Below, one piece after another: positions 37,338-48,379 of a stretch of DNA of 64,000 nt (the first letter of the stretch is position 1; each line of letters starts with the position of its first letter). A program made the translations under genes and the position numbers. Where the stretch lies: assembly GCA_050084985.1 (NCBI GenBank), contig JBITNC010000002.1, positions 8,122,001 through 8,186,000 of the forward strand. The letters run 5' to 3'. Source of the DNA: Nageia nagi. Lineage: Eukaryota > Pinophyta. The notes beneath the pieces are model-generated. The model ran no database searches and had not been told where the DNA came from. It worked only from the letters and a program-made list of their open reading frames with translations.

Positions 37338-37349
37338 TGGTATCAGAGC
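37338..37349 (+). other. Primer-binding site of the Gypsy element
   Basis: TGGTATCAGAGC, two bases after the LTR; initiator Met-tRNA type. Confidence 0.88.
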
Positions 37350-37735
37350 CCACGGTTTGGGATGCTCTGGGCACCTAACTGACCAAGACTTGTGCATGAG
37401 ATCCAGTTGGAAAGGGGACATTCTGGGTAGCCATGGGGCACGATCCGGAATGTGCATGTTGGCAATGAGGCCAAGTGCTAGATTTGGAGGAAAAGATCGT
37501 GTTGCATGTCGTGTGAAGCAACACGGGTGTGCATGTTAAAAACGCGATGTGGGATGGTACCCCGTCGTGCGCATAGATTGTCGGGTGAGGCAATGTAGGA
37601 AAAAGACCTTCGGATGGCAGAATGATCGAACAACACATTGGTTGCCTTGTGAAGGAGTCGAACAAGGTGTGTCATCGTTAATCGCCTATGAAAAATGGCA
37701 TATGTGAGCTAAGTTTGATCGATTTGCTATGACGA

Positions 37736-38635
37736 TCAACAGCCTTCTCAACCCGAAAAAGGATCAGTTCAAGGTGTTCAAAATGAAACTTAAAACATTT
37801 CCAGGGTGAGCAAGTTTAAGTTGCATACTCCATGTACAGTTGACATCTTGCAATGCCCAAGAGCCTTAGGGTAGGAGGCAAAGTGGGTTGGGGTAGCAGT
37901 TTGCCTATGTTGACATGCATGAGTGCTTTGTGATGCTTGCATATTCTTGCATGTTACATTGATGTCGATTTTTGGCTAAGGAAACTAACATTCTATTTAT
38001 GCCTTGTGTGCGATGGAGGGTTAACAAAATTTTTGTGCCTTAGAAAAATTTTGATGAAAAAGTGCTAAGTGTTCGTTTGAGCTAAAAGGCCAATTTTGAG
38101 TTTCAAACTGGTGACCTCTTACAAGCAAAGTTGGTGCCTGACCATGGTGCCAAAGTCTTTTTCTTGCCTTAAACAATTTGTACTTGGTTTTATCCTGGTA
38201 ATATGAACTTGGACTAGGAAAACCTACATGAAGAGGAAGTTGAACGTGTTTTAGAGACTATGGGGAAGAATCTGTAAGATAATGAGAGTGATGGAGAATA
38301 GGAATGGGCTTTCCTAGAGACTTGCGAGGAGAGAATTAACAGGTTCAAAGTAGACATTATAACGGCTTAGATCGAGCAGGAACAGTAAGGTCTCGATAAT
38401 GTACCTAATGCTAGGGTGTGGAACCGAAACAAGCAAGAGGACACGAAGCCAAGTGTCTAACTCTTGAGGTTGAAAATGTGCGACTGTTTAACCAAGTGAT
38501 TGATCTTTTTGAGCACTTAGATGCCTCCCTTCATGAACAAAAGTCTATGCATGATCGGCTTGAACTTCTCATCAGTATCATGGTTATTTTGAACAAAAAG
38601 TTGGGTGAAGGCAGGGTCTAAGGGGGCCTTGAGGT
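37736..38635 (+). pseudogene. Gypsy gag, N-terminal part
   Basis: A decayed frame reads, with stops, as acidic helical sequence (for example EEEVERVLETMGKNL at about 38230) followed by a piece at 38418-38621 resembling a coiled coil. It is cut at 38635 by E2 and its continuation is at 47367. No domain is certain here; the assignment rests on position between primer-binding site and the gag core. Confidence 0.55.
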
Positions 38636-39123
38636 TGTTAGAATTTGTAATGAAATATTGTGAATATCTAAACTCCTTGTAAATTCAATTAATCACTTAA
38701 GGGTATGTAGATACCTTAAGAGATTAATTGAATTATTTAATATGTAGACTTTGACTTTACCAAAGTGGTTAGTTGGTAGGTTGAAGTTAGGTGATACATT
38801 TAATGTAACCCTAACCTTACCCTTGGGTTAAAAGAAGGTTAGGGAGGTGCTCTCAAGCTATAAATAGAGGGCCTCTCCTCTTGTAACATATCTAAGTTTT
38901 GGAGTAAGATTACTCTACTTGGTTGTGTAGGAAAGAGCTAGAGAATAGTTGTAAGAGAGACGTAGATTTGAGAATAGAGAATTAGTTGTGGATGTACTCC
39001 CAAGGAGGGAGGAACCACATTATATTGATGTGTTATCTTGAGTGATTGTGTTATCTTGTGTACACTTGAGTTTCCTAGTCTAAGGTCCTAGAGGATTTGT
39101 TTAGATATAGTTCAAATCCTTCA
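38636..39123 (+). repeat. 5' LTR of E2
   Basis: TGTTAGAATT...AATCCTTCA with the two dyads and a TATA box in CTATAAATAGAGG. Confidence 0.95.
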
Positions 39124-39125
39124 AT

Positions 39126-39137
39126 TGGTATCAGAGC
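39126..39137 (+). other. Primer-binding site of E2
   Basis: TGGTATCAGAGC, two bases after the 5' LTR. Confidence 0.92.
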
Positions 39138-39679
39138 CTTGTTGTGGAAGCTCTTCTTTTGGTGTGGAAGCTACATCTTGGAGGTTCTTCATCCTTCTTC
39201 ATTCCTCATCTTACACCCCATTGGTGAGGTAAATTTTTAAGAAAAGGTATAAAGTTCCTCCTTATTTGATCATTTTTTTTGATACTAACATACTTTGTGA
39301 GATATTGGAGCTTATTTCTTACAAACTATGATTATAATGACAATGCAAGTATTGTTTTTCTATACTAACCTCTTATGATAGTAGCATTTTTTTTACAAAA
39401 ATGCTCAATACATGCTATATTTTTTAAGAGGATACTATGAAATGCCAATATTTATACTAACATTTTTTATGTTATATGTTAGTAGTATTATATTATTACT
39501 ATTTGCTTACAAAAATAGTAATATATTATTGTGAAATTTCTCCTACATATACTACCATTTTTTATGTTAAATGGTATTTTTTGAGGCATGAATATTTAAA
39601 AGTGAGAGAGTAGGACAATTTTTTTTTGTTCTACCACAATTTTAGAGGCACAAAAATATATTCCAAAGCTCAATAATAT

Positions 39680-39840
39680 ATATATATATAATTTTATTTC
39701 TTATTTTGTTTTAAATTTGTTTAAAATAATCAAAACAAAATTATATATATATATTTATTTCAATCAAAAAATATATATATATAGTTTTTTATATTTTAAA
39801 TCTGTTTAAAATATAATTAAACAATATATATATATTTTCA
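39680..39840 (+). repeat. (AT)n-rich repeats in the E2 leader
   Basis: Four runs of ATATATATAT separated by copies of a unit with TTTAAATCTGTTTAAAAT or similar. Not seen at this place in E1 or E3, so it grew in this copy or its close lineage. Confidence 0.8.
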
Positions 39841-39929
39841 ATTCATTTAAACTATAAATGAAAAACATTATCTATAGGTGGCGGTTCAGTGCGAATAAAT
39901 AATTTTTTTATCACATTGAAATAAATACA

Positions 39930-40880
39930 TTTGGGGGGGGTCACGTTAAATAAATGAAATCGTATAAATTTTATTACAATCGGGGGGGGTCTAATAACAA
40001 GTACGCCTCTGGTGGTGACCACCACCACTCGCGCTCCTCTGGCTCCTCCGCCCACGCTCCTCCCACGCACGTGCCTCACACGATCGCCTCCTCCTCCCAC
40101 AGCTGCAGCACGACTTGCTCCGCCCGACAGCCTCCACCTCCACGTCCTGTGCTGCATGGACTGCAAATGATCGCAGGCAGTACCCAAAATGGATATGTTG
40201 AATGGGTATGTGAGTCGTTTGCCAAGATGCATGATGCCGACTGGTTCCCTGGACTTCAATGCTCACCGGATCTGCTCCCAGTTGCCTGACAGCACGTGAT
40301 CGTTTGACAACATTCTCTCCTACGAATGCACCTCTGAGCTTGACATTTTTTGATACGACATGCTCCCATGCACTGTCCACCATCTAGGCGCATCATGCAC
40401 GTCTTTTTTTTCTTTTCTCTCTGCCATGTTGACAACAGATGCAGAACAGAATTACAGGCGACTCCTCACATATCGCTTGTAGCACAGTCTGTTCATTTTT
40501 TTGACGTGTTTGGCAGGCGTGGGCATCGTTGGCCCGCAGCCGACACCGTTCCTGGACTGCACTGATCGCAAACTTGCAGCCATCATTTCCTAGACTCCAA
40601 TGCACCAAGGATCTGCACACAACGTAGAGAAGGTTCAGTTTTTAAACATCAACCTCTCCCTCGTCGCCCTGAAGTCGCGCACTGGGTTGGTCAACAGCCG
40701 CCCCACGCGACTCACGCGACCTCCACCCCCTTCGCGGCCTCCTTTCCGCCTTGGACTCCTTCTGCAGCCCAATCTCTCCCACTCCACGTGACTCACCACC
40801 CTTCTACACACTTTGGTCTTTGCTGCCACCCCTGCCCAGCTTCTCCACCTCCCTGAGGCTTACACATGGCCCTTTCATTT
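39930..40880 (+). pseudogene. GC-rich PPR-bearing block in the E2 leader
   Basis: Starts at G-runs (about 39930 and 39980). At 40167-40244 the plus strand reads MIAGSTQNGYVE, then ESFAKMHDADW, a PPR repeat with the same MHDAD wording as E1. The following repeat has lost its start motif. A block near 40685 (TCAACAGCCGCCCCACGCG) is shared with E1 and E3. The fragment is noncoding now. It shows that capture predates the separation of these copies. Confidence 0.65.
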
Positions 40881-41089
40881 TTTTTGTCAAAATCTTGTTG
40901 TTGGGTATTTAATTTTTTTTACCCACTCCAAATTTGATTTGATTTTCTTTGCCTTAGTCACACTTAAATATTTTAAGTTTACCCCTTAAGTGACAACAAG
41001 GCCACCTCACACTTAAACATAATTTTTTTTAGCATCCAAGTTGTTAGCATTTTAAGTAAAAATGGGGGGGATTTTTATCATTTTTTACT

Positions 41090-41215
41090 TAAATCTAAAT
41101 AGATCTTGCATGTTATGCTAAATAGATCTTGCATGTGATGTTAAGTAGATCTTGCATGTTACTTAAATGACTATGTTATGCTAAATGGATCTTGCATGCT
41201 AAGTTTAAAATGCAT
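41090..41215 (+). repeat. Tandem TAGATCTTGCATG repeats in the E2 leader
   Basis: Four imperfect units of about 23-38 bp containing AGATCTTGCATG or GGATCTTGCATG, at the same leader position as the ATGCATG repeats of E3 and E4 but of different sequence. Confidence 0.75.
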
Positions 41216-41573
41216 GCCTCTTAACATTGTTAGGATTAAAGCATGCTTAGTACTTAAATTTATAAGTTAAAATGCATGATGCATGTTTTTATACTTAATT
41301 TTAAGTCATGGACTAATACATGTTTAAGTTATGGATTTATGCTAAATAGGACTTAGCATTTGAAAAATTCATTATTTTTGAACTTGAGCAAAAATATGAA
41401 AAATGTAAAAAGTCCTTTAGGGGTTAGTACAAAACCCATTGGACTCAATTTTGGCCTCTTAAGGTTTCAAGTTCGTGTGGATGGAGTATTTTCACTTTAC
41501 TTTATATTTTTGCACATTTGCTTTATACTTGCAATACGCAAAAATTTGAAAGTAACCCCTAAAATGAATACAT

Positions 41574-41786
41574 CCGCACGTATTTTCCACAACATGACTT
41601 GTTTGGGGAGCCATGAGGTGAGGACAGGGCAGACTGGAGCCCTTTTAGTCCGAAGAACCAAGTGGTGGTAAGTCCATCTTAATTGCCCCTAAGACCTCTG
41701 TTGGATTGGACATAACTCTATTAGGTGGACAGGCATGTGTGTAGTGATACCACATGTCCGCACGTCCATTCAGGGATTATCCTGAT
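41574..41786 (+). promoter_or_regulatory. Conserved leader module of E2
   Basis: Nearly identical to the E3 module, with flanking CCGCACGT copies and a donor-like GGTAAGT at 41668. Confidence 0.65.
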
Positions 41787-42125
41787 TACCTAGGAGGAAA
41801 ATTGAAAACCTTAATCAAGATAATTAAAATGGCCGGTTCAAGATATGTCGGATCCTTGGAAAATAGTTAGTACTTCTCCTAGTGAGAGTATATTACTGAC
41901 CAAGGTGAACTGGTTGAGGACTGGTAGTACCTGGGCTCCACCTTGCGGGCATCCAGGTGAAGGCCTAATTCTATACAAGAAAACAACCCCAACTTTATCC
42001 TTTTATGAATCGTGGTTAATAAGTTTGCACATGTAGGACATGTTTGCTTATTAGATGTTTTATTTGTATAGATGGAAAATTGTAAAAGTTTGCATTCTTA
42101 TTGCATATTTACTCTTTTTTTGTAG
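41668..42125 (+). other. Possible leader intron of E2
   Basis: Donor GTAAGT at 41668 and acceptor TTTTTTTGTAG at 42125, three bases upstream of the gag ATG (42128). 458 nt, the same length as in E3. Confidence 0.4.
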
Positions 42126-42127
42126 CA

Positions 42128-45100
42128 ATGGTTGAAACCTTCGTTCCCAAGCATATACTCGACGGTTCCAACTTTGGAATATGGGAACCTCGTATGAAAG
42201 TTGAGTTACAAGCAAGGAAGCTGTGGTAGACAGTTAGTGAAGACGTGGTTGCTCCTACCGATGAGAAGGCTCTTGAAGTATACAACTCAAAGAATGAGTT
42301 AGCAACTTCAATGATTTATCGTGCAGTTTCAGATGATGTCCTTCTCATGATCTCTTCATCAACTTCAGCAAAGGAAGCTTGGGATAGGCTAAAGAAAATT
42401 TACCTTGGGTCCAAATTTTCAAGGAGGTTTACCATTCTACAAAAGTTGTTGTAGTATCGACAAAGTGAAGATGAAAGTGCCTCCATCTACTTAAATAAAA
42501 TCATTGACCTCAGGACACAATTGGTTGGTTGTGGGTGCAACTGGATCAATGATGAGTTCATGGTCTTCATCATTCTTCAAAGCCTTACTACAAAGTTCAG
42601 TAACTTTGTCACGGTTATGGAAACAAGGCTCGATGATGAAGAAGATGTCATCTCACTTGATAACCTTTCTAGACTTCTTCTGAAGCATGAGGAAACTTTG
42701 AACAAGAAAATGTTGAACCTTTCTCCAAAGGACAATAGCATTGCTCTAGGAGCAACCAAAACTCCTTTCAAGAAAAAGTTCAAACATTACAAATTCAAAG
42801 ACAACAAGTCCTCATCTACCTTCAGGAAGTATGACAAAAAGGGCAACAACAATCATGGCAACTACAGGCACAGGAATGACAAAGCTGGATCAAGCAATCC
42901 AACACCTCAGGAAAAGTTTGATGGAAATTGTAACTTTTGTGGTATCTTTGGGCACAAAGAGTATGATTGTCGCAAAAAGAAATTTGCTCAAAAAGGTAAG
43001 GGCAATGCAAATGTGAGAACTTTCAATAATAGAAAGAAGAACAAGCATACTGCTAATGTTGCCTACTACTCAATGACTCAAACTATTTCAAATGATTGGA
43101 TTGTTGATTCAGGATGCACTAATCACATGTGTTATGAAAAGAATAAGTTTGAAAACTTTCATAAGTACAAAAAGGATGCAATTGTGATAGGTGATAATAC
43201 AGTCCTTGATGTTCACGGAATAGGGAGTGTGAAGATTCATGAAAAGACTCTTGATAATGTCTTTTATGTGCCTAAACTAAGGATGAATCTCATCTCCGTG
43301 ATTCAGATTACAAGGAAAGGATGCTCATTTGAGTTTACCTCACACTCCTGGAGTGTTAAGAAAGGACTTGCCACCTTGATGAAAGGATCAGTAAAGGATG
43401 ACCTTTATATTATGGATCAAGTACCTTCAAAGATTTATCTTGCTACAAATGTGTGTTCAAAAGGTAATCTTTGGCATCAACGATTAGGGCACCTTAACCA
43501 CAAGAGTATTCAAGATATGAAAACTCAAGCACTTGTGGAAGGTTTACCTAATATTTCACCCATAATTGGTCTTTGTGAAAGGTGCATTCTAGGAAAGATG
43601 CATAGGCAAAAGTTTGAAAAAGATAAGGCAACTCGGGCTACTTGTCCTCTTCAGCTTGTGCATTCAGATTTGATGGGTCCTTTTCAGACTAAGTCACTAG
43701 GTGGAGCTTCTTATGTTCTGACCTTCATTGATGACTTTAGTAGGATGACATTTGGTTATCTACTTGAGCATAAGGATCAAACTTTTGACAGGTTTCAAGA
43801 CTTCAAGGCACTTGTTGAAAATCAAACTGATTTTAAGATCAAAATGCTGAGATCTGATAATGGGGGTGAATATAATAGCAATGAGTTTAACGACTATTGT
43901 GTTAAACATGGGATTAAGCGACAATTCACAATCCCTTACACCCCTCAGCAAAATGGAGTTGCTGAAAGGAAGAATCGCACCATTATGGAAATGGCAAGAT
44001 GCATGTTGGGTAACCTTCCTAGTTTCTTATGGGGCGAAGCTGTTCACACTGCTATTCACACCCTAAATAGGTGTCCTACTAAGGTAGTTGAAGGTAAAAC
44101 TCCATATGAAGCATGTACAGGAAAGAAACCTAACCTCTCACACTTCAGGGTCTTCGGTTGTGATGCATTTGCCTTTATTACCTCAGAGAAAAGAAAGAAG
44201 CTAGATAAACGATCAGAAAAATGCATCTTTGTGGGGTATGATAATCAGCATAGAGGTTACAGGCTCTACTCTTCATCCCATAAAATAGTCTTTGTTTCTA
44301 GGGATGTCAAGTTCAATGAACTTTCTGAGGATACGACCTCTCATGCTGAGGTGTCTGATACAGATGATTCTTCGCCTGCACCTAACTGGTTGGATGATCA
44401 TGTAGAGAAGTCACCACAAGAGCAAAATTCTCCAGCACAGAGAATTACAAGGAGTATGACCTTGAATAACTCTTTATTTGCCAAAATTGATAATACACAT
44501 GAGCCATCAACCTTCAAAGAAGCTTCCAAGCAAGAGTGTTGGATGGAAGCTATGAAAGTTGAGTATGAGGCGCTCATGAAAAATGAAACTTGGGATTTGG
44601 TTCCTTATCCCAATGCGAAAAATGTGATTGGCAATAAATGGATATACAAGGTCAAGTACAATTCTGATGGAAAAATTGAAAAATACAAGGCAAGATTAGT
44701 GGCCAAAGGATTCGCTCAAAACTATGGTATTGATTATGAGGAAACCTTTGCTCCTGTGGCCAAGATGCCTACTGTCAGAATAATCCTTGCTCTTTCTGCA
44801 GCTCAAGGATGGAAAGCTTTTCAACTTGATGTCAAAAGTGCATTTCTCAATGGTGACTTAGATGTTGAAATCTACATGAATCAACCAGAAGGATTTATTC
44901 TAGAAGGAAAAGAGTCTCTTGTGTGTAAGCTAAAGAAGTCTTTGTATGGACTTAAGCAAGCACCTAGAGCATGGTACAAGAAAATTTCAAAATTCTTTGC
45001 AGATATTGGTTTTTCCAAGTGCTTCTCAGATTCAGATCTATATGTACTCAATCAAGGAAAAGATGTGGTCATAATTCTCCTTTATGTGGATGATCTTCTC

Positions 45101-46048
45101 ATAACAGGCAATAATATTTAAATCATCTAAGAGTGCATCTCCAAACTCAAGGCAACATTTGAAATGACTGATCTAGGTCTATTGCATTACTATCTTGGGA
45201 TGCAAGTATACCAACACAAAGATTGTACTTATTTTAGTCAATCTAAGTATATATCAGACATCTTGCAAAAGTTTGGAATGGAGGAGTGTAAATATGCTGC
45301 AATACCTATTTCTCCTGGAATCGTTGTATCACTAAGCTCAGATTCTCAGTTGGCTGATGCTACAGCTTATAGACAATTGATTGGTAGTCTTCTGTATCTG
45401 ACTATCTCTCGTCCTGATATTGCCTTTGCAGTGAATTTGATGGCACGATTCATGCAAAAACCATATGTTGAACACCTCAATGCTGTTAAGCAAATCTTGA
45501 GGTATGTCGCAGGGACAAAGGATCTTGCTCTTAAGTATTCCAAAGTGCCCTCGATTGTTCTCTCAGGGTTCTCAGATTCTGATTATGAGGGAGATAGAGA
45601 TGATAGAAAATCAACCTCTGCATATGTGTTTAGCATTGGTTCAGGTGCTATCTCTTGGGCTTCCAAGAAGCAACCTACTGTGACTCTTTCTACCACCGAA
45701 GCCGAATATCGAGCCATGTCTGTTGCCGCCCAAGAAGCTATTTGGCTAAGACATATTTTGCATGAAATCAGGTATAAGCAAAATGGCCCATCTCTTATCT
45801 CGTCAGATAATCAATCGGCTATCTCTTTGGCTAAGAATCCTGTGTTCCATCAGCGAACCAAACATGTAGAAATCCAAGCTCATTTTATCAGGGAGAAGGT
45901 TCTAGATGACATCATACCATTGCAGTATTATCCATCTATTGAAAACTCCACTGATTTGTTCACCAAACCCCTTCCTGAAGCTCAGTTCTGCAAGCTTAGG
46001 GATTCTCTCGGGTTGGTGAAGTTGCCCTCAAGGGGGAGTGAAGTTTAA
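42128..46048 (+). pseudogene. gag-pol of E2 with four premature stops
   Basis: 1307 codons in one frame. Gag, CCHC knuckle (CNFCGIFGHKEYDC), protease DSGCTNHM, pre-integrase, integrase, reverse transcriptase YVDD and RNase H are all present. Stops end at 42229 and 42454 (both CAG to TAG, in gag), 45121 (GAA to TAA) and 45130 (CAA to TAA), the last two just after YVDD. The normal end is TAA at 46046-46048. Three of the four stops are C-to-T changes and one is a transversion. The long open part 42521-45121 covers protease to reverse transcriptase but lacks its own start. Confidence 0.95.
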
Positions 46049-46106
46049 ACTTTTGTTAAGTGATGACAACTTCACCTCTAAGAGGCCTTTTTGATTGTAC
46101 ATTCTA

Positions 46107-46394
46107 GACCTCCGTGGTAAGTTTGCTCTGCGTGACAAACTTGTTGTACAATTGTTGTTATAGAGTGTTGATTATTTGATACCTCAGTGGTAAGTTTGCT
46201 CTGCATGACAAACTTGTTGTACATTTTATACCTCCATGGTGAGTTTGCTCTGCATGAGAAAATCGTTGTACAAATTTTTGAGCATATAATTAATATACCT
46301 CCGTGGTAAGTTCGCTCTACGTGAGGAACTTGTTGTACATTCTAGACCTCCGTGGTGAGTTTGCTCTATGTGAGAAACTCATTGTACAATTTTT
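46107..46394 (+). repeat. Tandem hairpin array of E2 (five units)
   Basis: Same units as E1. Two pair AAGTTTG with CAAACTT, one AAGTTC with GAACTT, one GAGTTT with AAACTC, and one is damaged (GAGTTT against AAAATC). Confidence 0.85.
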
Positions 46395-46873
46395 ATGCTC
46401 TATTTAAAATCAACACTTGTCTATATACAACAGGTGACTATGAGTGATGGCTTGGCATCTCTGTGATGGCTTATAGTGCACCATTGATCAATTATTTATA
46501 AGATGGCATTATTTGATTCTCTTATTTGAATATATGATGCATCTAACTGATTTTGTTCATGAGTTGCTTGTAGCATGCAGGATCTTCTTTAGAAATGCAG
46601 GTTACTCACCTTGTGAAAGCAAGCTCATGGAGACTCACATGTCAGCTTAAAGTTGATCGACTACTATGTACAGTGAAACCAGTTGTGGTTAATGATTGTA
46701 TTGTAAACCATTTTTTGTCAAATGGTAATGTAGTGAGTCTCATACTAGTTCTCAAAAGATTCTCAAATATGTAAAAGTTCTCATCTCCACTTGTATCTCT
46801 ATGGAGGAGAACTCTCTCTTACTCTCTCTCTTCTCTCTTCTACGCTCTATCCCAATATTGCATTAAGGGGGAG

Positions 46874-47361
46874 TGTTAGAATTTGTAATGAAATATTGTG
46901 AATATCTAAACTCCTTGTAAATTCAATTAATCATTTAAGGGTATGTAGATACCTTAAGAGATTAATTGAATTCTTTAATATGTAGACTTTGACTTTACCA
47001 AAGTGGTTAGTTGGTAGGTTGAAGTTAGGTGATACATTTAATGTAACCCTAACCTTACCCTTGGGTTAAAATAAGGTTAGGGAGGTGCTCTCAAGCTATA
47101 AATAGAGGGCCTCTCCTCTTGTAACATATCTAAGTTTTGGAGTAAGATTACTCTACTTGGTTGTGTAGGAAAGATCTAGAGAATAGTTGTAAGAGAGACA
47201 TAGATTTGAGAATAGAGAACTAGTTGTGGATGTACTCCCAAGGAGGGAGGAACCACATTATATTGATGTGTTATCTTGAGTGATTGTGTTATCTTGTGTA
47301 CACTTGAGTTTCCTAGTCTAAGGTCCTAGAGGATTTGTTTAGATATAGTTCAAATCCTTCA
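46874..47361 (+). repeat. 3' LTR of E2
   Basis: 488 bp, preceded by TTAAGGGGGAG and followed by target duplication GAGGT. Confidence 0.95.
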
Positions 47362-47366
47362 GAGGT

Positions 47367-48240
47367 AGCTTTAAGTGTGTAGCTTCCCAAACTCTGTGAA
47401 CTTGCTTATTACAAAGGAGTTAGGGATGAGGCAATTCTGGAGGGGTTCATTTGGAAAATGACCCATTACCTAAGTTTTTGCACCCACCTATCAGATGCAA
47501 AGAAAGTCGATGCAGCAATCAATTGTCTAGAGGGTGATGCATTGACTTGGTGGAGATGAAGGGAGACAAGCAGGTTGGATGGCAATGGCATCCTAGCTTG
47601 CACATCATGGGACAAAATGGTAGATCTCCTTTGTGCACAGTTCTACATCAGTAAGGTAGCTTGCTTGAAGTTGTATGACCTCCATAAAATTGACTCGATA
47701 AAAGATTACATCATGTCCTTTAGTTTCCTAGAACCCCAGATTCATCATATGGATGAGCTTGACAAGCTGGCACTCTTCAAGCATGGTCTTCAAAATTGGG
47801 CGAGAAATGAACTGAATAGCCAAACTTTTAAAACACTTGAAGATGCAATAATGGTAGTTGAGAAGCTGATCGATTATCATGAGAACTAGCCTACCAAAAA
47901 GAATGACAAGAGTTTACCAAAGAAGTTTGACTCTATAGTGAAACCATGGGATAAGAAATGCAAGTTTGGCAATAGTGCCAAGCCTCACAGTCAGACCAGT
48001 AAGGGAATAAAGATGGACAATTTCAAAAGGGCACAAGATAATAGGGTAAAGGACAATTTGGAAATCAGCAACCCAAGTTTGGTAGTGGTTGATGTGGACC
48101 AGGGCAAGGGCCACGAAAGTTTCCAAAGAATAATGCGAACTCCACACCTAGTGGTTCTTCATGTTGCTTTGCTTGCCAAGAAGTTGGACACATGGCTAGA
48201 GAGTGCCCAAATACTACAAAATTGAATGCCATTTTGTTGG
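47367..48240 (+). pseudogene. Gypsy gag core and zinc knuckle
   Basis: Retrotransposon gag core, readable with stops: DAKKVDAAINCLEGDALTWW, a stop, then an open part (47575-47889) with a conserved WD pair and the segment ending KLIDYHEN. A CCHC knuckle (CX2CX4HX4C, from CFACQEVGH) is at 48165-48206. Gag packages the element RNA in cytoplasmic particles; this copy is broken. Confidence 0.85.
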
Positions 48241-48379
48241 CCATAAACAACACACCTACCCCTCCTATAGTGTAGAACAATGTGGTCAACCCATCGAATG
48301 TGAATGATAAAAATAAGGGGATTATGTCATTCCTCAATTCGCTAGCAGCTTTGGAGGTTAGAAATAAGGTCATTGACAA

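Larger units (their letters stand above)
38636..47361 (+). mobile_element. E2: complete Ty1/Copia retrotransposon nested in the Gypsy gag
   Basis: 488-bp LTRs, target duplication GAGGT (38631-38635 and 47362-47366), primer-binding site at 39126, polypurine tract just before 46874. Same architecture as E1 and E3. Six LTR differences by eye. gag-pol has four premature stops and no frameshift. Confidence 0.97.
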
